From a bacterium (GTDB lineage Bacteria; Patescibacteriota; Minisyncoccia; JACQLN01): DNA of 11,604 bases. Location: assembly GCA_030697855.1 (NCBI GenBank), contig JAUYOU010000038.1:1-11604 (forward strand), in the 5' to 3' direction. Shown here piece after piece: positions 1-5,097 of this stretch; positions within the stretch are counted from its first letter, which is position 1; each line of letters begins with the position of its first letter. The position numbers and the translations under genes are program-made. The notes beneath the pieces were generated by a model. It saw nothing but the letters and a program-made list of their open reading frames with translations, had not been told where the DNA came from and made no database searches.

Positions 1-672
1 AAGCAAAGCCATATCGTCGGGAATACTGTGGTTGATGTGAATAAATTCAACTTCGAAAACACCAATTTTTCTTTTATCGCCACTTCTTATTTCGTCTATC
101 ATCAACTTTGGAAGTTGTTTAAATTCTTCGTGGCGTTTTAAAATTAAGCCCTTAGTTAAAGGAGCAGCATAGATCATCGGGTTTTCGAGTTTCTCTAACA
201 TATAGGGCAAAGCACCAATATGGTCGAAGTGCCCGTGTGTAAAAACTAAACCACTTATTTTATCTACTTTATCTTCTAAATATTTTATATTAGGAATTAA
301 AAGATCGATCCCCGGCATATCTTCTTCGGGAAATCTTACGCCAGCGTCAATTAATAAAATATCGCGATCATCTTTTTCGTAGTCGCGCCATTCTATTACT
401 GTCATATTTCGGCCAACCTCACCCAAGCCGCCTAAGGGAATAATTCGCAAACAATTTTTCTGTGGAGTTTTTTCTTGTTGTTCTGCGTTTTCTTCGTTAT
501 TTCTTGGCATAAAATTAGCCTTTGGGGTTCTTGGACCACGGAAAGTATCTCCATCTTGGCTAGAAGAGGATCTAAAAAATAGTTTACCCGAATTTGATGG
601 TCGACCACTGTGCCTGTTGCCTTGTCGATTGTTCGGTCTATTACTGTTCTGGGGTTTATATGGTTGATTCAT
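1..672 (-). CDS. rnj: Ribonuclease J, N-terminal part (cut by left window edge)
   Basis: Metallo-beta-lactamase/beta-CASP ribonuclease that matures and degrades RNA by endo- and 5'-exonucleolytic cleavage. Only the first 224 codons are present; the frame is open to base 1. Residues 1-73 form an unusual low-complexity extension rich in Asn, Arg, Ser, Gln and Gly. The catalytic fold then starts with IIPLGGLGEVGRN (77-89). The metal-binding motif is THGHFDHIG (145-153), with His146, His148, Asp150 and His151 intact; the residue before Asp is Phe, where many RNase J proteins have Glu. HINHSIPDD (212-220) is the next conserved motif. The ATG at 672 is the only start giving the extension; a later start at Met55 would still keep the fold. 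No SD is visible. It lies 29 bp downstream of tRNA-Leu on the same strand. The family call is firm; the J1/J2 subtype cannot be assigned. Confidence 0.93.
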   Translation of the reverse strand, partial: MNQPYKPQNSNRPNNRQGNRHSGRPSNSGKLFFRSSSSQDGDTFRGPRTPKANFMPRNNEENAEQQEKTPQKNCLRIIPLGGLGEVGRNMTVIEWRDYEKDDRDILLIDAGVRFPEEDMPGIDLLIPNIKYLEDKVDKISGLVFTHGHFDHIGALPYMLEKLENPMIYAAPLTKGLILKRHEEFKQLPKLMIDEIRSGDKRKIGVFEVEFIHINHSIPDDMALL

Positions 673-701
673 AATTATTTAGTTTAAATTTAAATTGTTA
701 G

Positions 702-785
702 TGGGTATGAAGGGAGTCGAACCCTCAAGGATTTTATTCCATACGCTCCTGAAGCGTACGCGTATGCCAGTTCCGCCACATACCC
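702..785 (-). tRNA. tRNA-Leu (anticodon CAG)
   Basis: The 84-nt sequence folds as a class II tRNA. The 7-bp acceptor stem GGGTATG/CATACCC pairs 779-785 with 703-709, and the discriminator A is at 702. The anticodon stem TACGC/GCGTA encloses the 7-nt loop TTCAGGA with anticodon CAG (plus-strand 749-751), which reads CUG leucine codons. The variable arm is long, as in Leu and Ser tRNAs, and the T arm contains GGTTCGACTCC. The 3' CCA is not encoded, so it must be added by a nucleotidyltransferase. A 7-bp hairpin (786-792 with 803-809) sits directly upstream and holds the stop codon of the solute-binding protein gene in its loop, which suggests the tRNA is cut out of a longer transcript. Confidence 0.95.
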
Positions 786-793
786 GAGAGTAT

Positions 794-2536
794 TTATTTC
801 TTTACTCTCTTAGAAGCTGTATGCCATTTGTTTATATTTTCAAATCTTTGGGACGGAGTGTTAATTGCTTCTGCATTAATACCTTTAATTTTTCCAGATA
901 CAGCGTAAATATAGTTTGGACTATAAAGAAATATTGCTGGAATATCTTGCATTATTATTTTTTGGAAAGCTTCGTAATCTTTTATTTTTTCTATAGGGTT
1001 ATTTTCTTGACGAGCTGATTCCAAAAGACCGTCAACTTTTTTATTGCTGTATAAAGCCAAATTCAAACCAGGATCTCTTCTTTGTGTAGAATGCCAGAAA
1101 GAGAATGGGTCTGGATTCAAACTTAATACTTCCCCAAAAAGTAACGCTTGGTATTGGCGTGGGCGTATGTTTTGGGTTTGTATGCCATTAACCGGAACAA
1201 CATCTAGATCCACTTTTACACCTATTTTTTCCCAGTTTTGTTTTAATGCACTAGCAACTTGTGTGTGTTCTGGCCAATCGGTTGTGGTTAAAGCAAATTC
1301 TAGCTTAGTTGTTTTACCGCTTTTTAATTTTTTCTCCCTTATACCTTCGTCGCCAACTTTCCAACCGGATTTATCTAATATGTTTTTTGCGGTTTCAATA
1401 TCGAAACTATATTTTATAGTCGGTTCATCTAGTTTTAAAAGATTAAAAGGAATTGGACCGTTTTGGATTTGGGCTTCGGATTTTAAAATATCTCTTACTA
1501 TGGATTCTTTGTCTGTGGCATAAGACAAAGCTTCTCTTACATTTATTTCTGCTAAAACATCGGATCTGGTTTGGTTAAAGAATACTCCGTAGTATCTTGG
1601 AAGTTTAATATCGTAAAAAACTAGGTCCCTAGACTTTTTAAGCTCTGTTTTATCTAAAACTGAACTTAAAGAAAAGCCATCGATTTCACGGCGCTTAAAG
1701 GCGCTAACAAGATCTTCTTGGTTTTCGTAAAAACGGATCTTTAGAAGAGAGATATTTGCTTTTTCATAATAGCGCGGATTAGGAGAAAACTCCATAGACT
1801 TAATAACTCCCGAAGCATTTTTGGTTATTTTAGTAACTTGGTATTGGCCCAAGCCAACTGGTTTTAAGTTAAGTTGAGTTAATAAAAAATTTTGAGGTTG
1901 AACATTTTCCCAGATGTGGCGGGGTAGAATGCCCAAGGTAGCGTTTTCTAAAAACGGTTCGTAGGCTACGGGTAATTTTATTACAAATCTTAATTCGTCT
2001 ATTTTTTCTATTCTTACACCCTGCCAATTGTTACGTAGTGGGCTTTGAAATTTAGAATCTTTAATTAAATTAATTGTAAAAATAACATCGTCTGTTGTTA
2101 ATTTTTCTTTGTCTGGCCAGCTTAGATTTTCTCTTAGTTTAAATTCATAAGTTTTACCGTTGTCTCGTATTTGGTAACTTTCGGCTAGATCCGGAATAAT
2201 TTCTCCTGCTTCGTTGTGTTTTACTAATCCAGAAAAAACCAAAGTGGTTAAATCTCGATCAACTTCGCTAGCCGAGGCTAAAGCAGGGTTAATGTAGCGA
2301 GGTTCACCAATAATACCTTCGGAATATATTCCACCTTCGGAAGGAGCAGAGATTCTTAAAAACCAATAATCGTAAACACTCAAAAACAAGGAAGATGCGA
2401 TGGCGATTCCTAAAAATAGCAAAACAGCATTTATTTCTTTCTCACTTAGCTGTCTAAGTAAATAGCGCCAGTGTTTGATCGATAATAAACGCAAAAATTT
2501 TATACGTTCCCAAATTTTGTTAAGTTTTTCTTTCAC
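794..2536 (-). CDS. Membrane-anchored ABC-transporter solute-binding protein, family 5 (peptide/oligopeptide type)
   Basis: 580 residues. The N-terminus is basic and cytoplasmic (about 1-35), followed by one hydrophobic segment at about 36-54. There is no lipobox cysteine, so it looks tethered by an uncleaved signal anchor with the binding domain outside. The family 5 domain follows: PRYINPALA (79-87), then PDLAESYQI (115-123), and the stretch NGKTYEFKLRENLSW (126-140) with LTTDDVIF (146-153), which matches the family pattern of AES, then TYxFxLR, then DDVxF. Relatives bind oligopeptides, dipeptides or nickel; the ligand cannot be told here. The start is GTG, because codon 2534-2536 reads CAC on the plus strand. 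It lies 34 bp after secG, with a 6-bp hairpin (2550-2566) in the gap that has no U-run. No permease or ATPase genes are present in the window. Confidence 0.9.
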   Translation of the reverse strand: MKEKLNKIWERIKFLRLLSIKHWRYLLRQLSEKEINAVLLFLGIAIASSLFLSVYDYWFLRISAPSEGGIYSEGIIGEPRYINPALASASEVDRDLTTLVFSGLVKHNEAGEIIPDLAESYQIRDNGKTYEFKLRENLSWPDKEKLTTDDVIFTINLIKDSKFQSPLRNNWQGVRIEKIDELRFVIKLPVAYEPFLENATLGILPRHIWENVQPQNFLLTQLNLKPVGLGQYQVTKITKNASGVIKSMEFSPNPRYYEKANISLLKIRFYENQEDLVSAFKRREIDGFSLSSVLDKTELKKSRDLVFYDIKLPRYYGVFFNQTRSDVLAEINVREALSYATDKESIVRDILKSEAQIQNGPIPFNLLKLDEPTIKYSFDIETAKNILDKSGWKVGDEGIREKKLKSGKTTKLEFALTTTDWPEHTQVASALKQNWEKIGVKVDLDVVPVNGIQTQNIRPRQYQALLFGEVLSLNPDPFSFWHSTQRRDPGLNLALYSNKKVDGLLESARQENNPIEKIKDYEAFQKIIMQDIPAIFLYSPNYIYAVSGKIKGINAEAINTPSQRFENINKWHTASKRVKK

Positions 2537-2570
2537 TTTCAGATGAGTTATCTCGGGTTACGAGATATAT

Positions 2571-2780
2571 TTATAGAGTAATATTAGCTAGCGCTGTTCC
2601 AAAAAACAGTATAGATAAGATTACTGTAGCAACAAAAAGATATTTTTCTGCACCTCTTTTGGTGTGATGAAATTCTCCTTCGCCTCCAAAAGCGCCAGAT
2701 AAACCACCACCTTGGCGTTGTAATAAAACAGTAGCAATCAGCAATACCGCTAAAACGATTTGTATTATGTTTATTATCAT
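2571..2780 (-). CDS. secG: Preprotein translocase subunit SecG
   Basis: 69 residues, normal for a small SecG. Two transmembrane segments (about 3-21 and 46-65) flank the conserved cytoplasmic loop LLQRQGGGLSGAFG (19-32), which is the family signature. SecG joins SecY and SecE in the protein-conducting channel of the inner membrane and helps SecA-driven export. The ATG at 2780 is followed directly by the first membrane helix. A purine-rich GGGTGAGG lies about 15 nt upstream and is partly inside a small ACCCT/AGGGT hairpin (2799-2811), so the ribosome site is weak. It appears to be the first gene of a unit continuing into the solute-binding protein. Confidence 0.93.
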   Translation of the reverse strand: MIINIIQIVLAVLLIATVLLQRQGGGLSGAFGGEGEFHHTKRGAEKYLFVATVILSILFFGTALANITL

Positions 2781-2861
2781 TTTTTCAATAAAAACCTCAC
2801 CCTTTTAGGGTCATACACAGAGTATTTATTAAGTAAAAAGAGGCTTTTTTAGTACAAATAA

Positions 2862-2890
2862 ATGGTAGCAATTTGAGTTGGATAAGTCAA
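2862..2890 (-). promoter_or_regulatory. Promoter for secG
   Basis: On the minus strand TTGACT (2885-2890) is followed by a 17-nt spacer and TACCAT (2862-2867). A TGn extended -10 element lies directly before the -10 box. The predicted start of transcription is near 2855, about 75 nt upstream of secG. Confidence 0.6.
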
Positions 2891-2908
2891 TCAAGTTTAT
2901 TGACTTAT
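2882..2908. repeat. 10-bp inverted repeat over the secG -35 box (candidate operator)
   Basis: ATAAGTCAAT (2882-2891) and ATTGACTTAT (2899-2908) are perfect inverted copies separated by 7 bp. One arm contains the -35 hexamer of the secG promoter. The position and symmetry fit a site for a dimeric regulator. It also lies just beyond the terminator of the orphan gene, so an RNA role is possible. No T-run follows it. Confidence 0.5.
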
Positions 2909-2912
2909 AAAT

Positions 2913-2943
2913 AAAAAACCGACGACAGTGATGCTGTCGCCGG
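2913..2943 (-). terminator. Intrinsic terminator of the orphan gene
   Basis: On the minus strand a 10-bp stem with one G-T pair (2934-2943 with 2919-2928) encloses a 5-nt loop and is followed by six T. It starts 9 bp after the stop codon of the upstream orphan gene. Confidence 0.9.
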
Positions 2944-2952
2944 CGCGTTCGG

Positions 2953-3513
2953 TCACGAAGCGATTTTACCACTCGTGACCCTCACTTGCGATGATCCAGT
3001 ACAGACGAGGTTGAACCCGTTTCTGTGTAATTCTTTGTCTGACTGGAACACCAGATCCAGACCAGATCTACCCGGGTCGCTTGCGAGGCACAAGAAGAAG
3101 TTGGTGTATCGTGACTTCCTCGCGTCCACAAACTCTGTGGAAGTTGCAACCTTGACTTCTTTCCCTAGCGTGCCATCTTTTTTCTTGAGGCACGCGACGA
3201 GTCCTCGTCGAGTGGAAAGGAGTAGGTGCTCGGCGCCGTTCTTGAAGAAACCGGCGATCTTGTAACCCTCAGGTAGTTCTATGCCACCTAGGTCTGGAAT
3301 TTCTCTGGTCGTTTGCATTTCCAATGTCTCCCCAGAAATTGGAAATAGGTTATTGCTTCCCCACGTTAAACGTGGGATGAAAATCCGTCCTACGCGTTGA
3401 CCTCTAAAACCTCCTTTGAGTTTATCTCCCCTTTGTTTTGATTTTAATAGAGAGCTGACTACAGAATTTATGGAGGGGAGGTCCATAAAGCCTGTCCCAT
3501 TAGTGTAATACAT
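2953..3513 (-). CDS. Hypothetical protein, orphan, unusual composition
   Basis: 186 codons from the first ATG; I recognise no family. There is no signal peptide, membrane segment or obvious catalytic motif. The C-terminal two thirds is rich in Lys, Arg, Gly and short hydrophobic runs, as in a small beta-rich soluble fold. The gene has its own promoter (3586-3614) and terminator (2913-2943). The start is uncertain. Met66 (ATG at 3318) has GGGGAG (plus strand 3328-3333) 9 nt upstream, displayed in the loop of a CCAAT/ATTGG hairpin. From Met66 on, codons end much more often in C or G than in the first 65. A 121-residue protein with a structured leader of about 260 nt is therefore a real alternative. 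The gene is clearly more GC-rich than uvrC and secG beside it, which suggests transfer or special expression. It contains several palindromes (3195-3210, 3360-3376). Confidence 0.6.
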   Translation of the reverse strand: MYYTNGTGFMDLPSINSVVSSLLKSKQRGDKLKGGFRGQRVGRIFIPRLTWGSNNLFPISGETLEMQTTREIPDLGGIELPEGYKIAGFFKNGAEHLLLSTRRGLVACLKKKDGTLGKEVKVATSTEFVDARKSRYTNFFLCLASDPGRSGLDLVFQSDKELHRNGFNLVCTGSSQVRVTSGKIAS

Positions 3514-3585
3514 ACACTTTTGGTTGGTAGCTCAGCCCTCAATCTTCATCGAGGAAAGCCAGTAACTTAAGGTACTAATATAGTA

Positions 3586-3614
3586 ATTAAAATCTTTTTT
3601 TGTTAAGTTGTCAA
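3586..3614 (-). promoter_or_regulatory. Promoter of the orphan gene
   Basis: On the minus strand a perfect TTGACA (3609-3614) is followed by a 17-nt spacer and TTTAAT (3586-3591), one mismatch from consensus. It begins 4 bp after the uvrC stop codon. The expected leader contains a 7-bp hairpin with a 4-nt loop (3537-3554) in which a GAGG sequence is paired. Confidence 0.75.
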
Positions 3615-3617
3615 GTG

Positions 3618-4955
3618 TTATTTAGAAATAGATTTTCTATGCAATTTCCTATGATAACTTATGGCAAACCGATGTGCTTCGTCGCGTATAGATTGAAAAA
3701 GATATTTTAAGCTCCTACCAAACTTTTGGGCAAGGATAGGCTCTTTATTTTCTGGTAAATATATTTCTTCTAGTTTTTTAGCTAAAGAAACTACGCGGAT
3801 GTTTGTTTTATTTAAAACTTCTAACGCAGCATTTAATTGTGTGCGCCCACCATCCACAATTATTAACTGAGGCAATGTCCAGTTATTGTTTAACCGGCGC
3901 TTTATAATTTCTGCCATCATAGCGGGATCGTTTATACCGCGCACGGTTTTTATTTTAAATTTTCTGTATTCGTTTTTATTGGCTTTATATTCGCCATTTT
4001 CTTGCAACTCAAATACAACCATAGAGCCTACAGCTTCAGCGCCTTGAAAATTAGAGATATCGTAGGTTTCTATTCGTTTAGGATTATTCTTAAAACCTAG
4101 TAACGTAAAATCCGGCAAAGCATCTTTAAATATGGATGGCGAAGAAAATTCAAATTTTTCGGTTAATACTTTGGCGTGTTTTAAAACTGAATCTAAGTTT
4201 ATAATCTGGTTTTTAATTGTTTTGGCTAGTTCAAAGTTTTGGTTTTTAATAGATAGCCTTATTTCTTTTGTAAGTTCTTTAAGTAGTGTCTGGCCTTTAC
4301 CAGAAAGAATTGTTTTTATGGCTCTAATATTTTTTTTGTATTGCCTAATAGTATTTAAATAATTATCTGATTGTATGGATTCTTTAAGACAACAATAAGT
4401 TAAGCACTTACCCATATGAGCGTTTAGGCATTTAGTTTCGTGTTTTTGTTTACAGGTGCAGTAGGGGAAGATATCTCGTAAAATATGCAAAGTTTTTCTA
4501 ACAGCAGTGCCGTCGGTGAAAGGACCGAGATAGTTTTTAGCCACTAAGCCATTCAGGCTCTGAGAAGCCTTCAGGCTCGATGAGGTATAGCCACTAGGCT
4601 GATGAGTCGGGATGATTTTTGGAAATTCCTCGCGGGTAAAGCCAACAAATAAATAATTTTTACTATCACGCATTAAAACATTAAACTTGGGTTTATATTT
4701 TTTAATGAATTCGGATTCTTTTATTAAAGCCTCAATCTCGGATTCGGTTTTTATAATTTGAATATCGTTAATTTCTGAAAGCATTTTAACCTTTGCCGGA
4801 CTAAAAAATTTAACTCCTTTTTGGAAGTAGCTTTTAACACGGTTTTTTAGATTACCCGATTTGCCTATATATATCGTCTTTCCGCCTTTATCTTTAAAGA
4901 AGTAGACCCCTGCTGAGGCAGGTAATTTGGCTAATTTGCTTGAAATGCTAGACAT
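3618..4955 (-). CDS. uvrC: Excinuclease ABC subunit UvrC, short form
   Basis: Makes the two incisions in nucleotide excision repair after UvrA and UvrB load on damage. The GIY-YIG domain (3' incision) has GVY (16-18), IYIGK (28-32), Arg39 and Glu80. Cys166, Cys168, Cys176, Cys184 and Cys188 are in the place of the Fe-S cluster cysteines. A UVR motif that binds UvrB lies at about 225-255. The RNase H-like domain (5' incision) has Asp299 in ETYDIS, Asp368 in IVDGG and His428 in DEAHRF. The protein stops at 445 residues, against about 600 in typical UvrC, so the C-terminal helix-hairpin-helix DNA-binding part is absent. Nothing resembling it follows in any frame, so this is a natural short form and not a frameshift. 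Residues about 119-139 look inserted, just before YLGPF. It is divergent from uvrA. No SD precedes the ATG at 4955. Confidence 0.93.
   Translation of the reverse strand: MSSISSKLAKLPASAGVYFFKDKGGKTIYIGKSGNLKNRVKSYFQKGVKFFSPAKVKMLSEINDIQIIKTESEIEALIKESEFIKKYKPKFNVLMRDSKNYLFVGFTREEFPKIIPTHQPSGYTSSSLKASQSLNGLVAKNYLGPFTDGTAVRKTLHILRDIFPYCTCKQKHETKCLNAHMGKCLTYCCLKESIQSDNYLNTIRQYKKNIRAIKTILSGKGQTLLKELTKEIRLSIKNQNFELAKTIKNQIINLDSVLKHAKVLTEKFEFSSPSIFKDALPDFTLLGFKNNPKRIETYDISNFQGAEAVGSMVVFELQENGEYKANKNEYRKFKIKTVRGINDPAMMAEIIKRRLNNNWTLPQLIIVDGGRTQLNAALEVLNKTNIRVVSLAKKLEEIYLPENKEPILAQKFGRSLKYLFQSIRDEAHRFAISYHRKLHRKSISK
4538..4600. repeat. Palindromic insert inside uvrC with flanking direct repeat
   Basis: TAGCCACTA occurs at 4538-4546 and again at 4588-4596. 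Between the copies are two small hairpins: AGCC/GGCT (4547-4550 with 4556-4559) and AGCCT/AGGCT (4566-4570 with 4573-4577). The stretch encodes about residues 119-139 of UvrC, low-complexity Ser/Leu-rich sequence between the first domain and the conserved YLGPF. Other UvrC proteins have only a short linker there. The reading frame stays open. Confidence 0.55.
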
Positions 4956-4979
4956 TACTATATATTTAGCACATTTCCA

Positions 4980-5008
4980 TTGATTTGTATCGTCTTTTAA
5001 TGTATAAT
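4980..5008 (+). promoter_or_regulatory. Promoter for uvrA
   Basis: TTGATT (4980-4985) is followed by a 17-nt spacer and a perfect TATAAT (5003-5008). The predicted transcript starts near 5015, just before the leader hairpin. It lies in the 142-bp gap shared with divergent uvrC; I see no equally clear promoter for uvrC there. Confidence 0.7.
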
Positions 5009-5017
5009 AAACCGTTT

Positions 5018-5090
5018 CCCCGTAGTAGAATTTTCAAAAAGCTTTTCTAAAGAAAAGCTAATGAAGGAGATTAAAAATTCACTAGCGGGG
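5018..5090 (+). promoter_or_regulatory. Structured 5' leader of uvrA mRNA
   Basis: The start of the predicted mRNA can form a long stem in which 5018-5034 pairs with 5074-5090. CCCCG, TAGT and GAATTTT all have complements, with two single-base bulges. An inner perfect 8-bp hairpin AGCTTTTC/GAAAAGCT (5040-5059) has a TAAA loop. The best SD-like sequence, AAGGAG (5064-5069), lies unpaired inside the big loop, and the uvrA ATG (5098) begins 7 nt after the stem. A 28-codon ORF with ATG at 5061 overlaps the uvrA start in another frame. Regulation of translation is inferred; the structure itself can be read directly. Confidence 0.6.
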
Positions 5091-5097
5091 TTCATCT

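Noticed and set aside
695..1018. Plus-strand ORF over the tRNA and the end of the solute-binding protein gene
   Set aside because: Overlaps a clear tRNA and a conserved gene on the opposite strand; the protein has no recognisable features.
2975..3265. Plus-strand ORF opposite the orphan gene
   Set aside because: No promoter, SD or terminator on that strand, while the minus-strand gene has promoter and terminator.
3515..3560. Plus-strand GGTAGCTCAG resembles a tRNA D-arm
   Set aside because: No acceptor stem, no 7-nt anticodon loop and no T arm follow; it is the orphan-gene leader read on the other strand.
4905..4922. Small palindrome CCTGC/GCAGG near the start of uvrC
   Set aside because: It encodes the conserved start of the GIY-YIG domain (LPASAGVY), so it is explained by the protein and is not an insert.
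4956..5017. Possible uvrC promoter on the minus strand (TAAATA with TGC before it)
   Set aside because: No -35 hexamer better than three of six matches at suitable spacing, so not listed.
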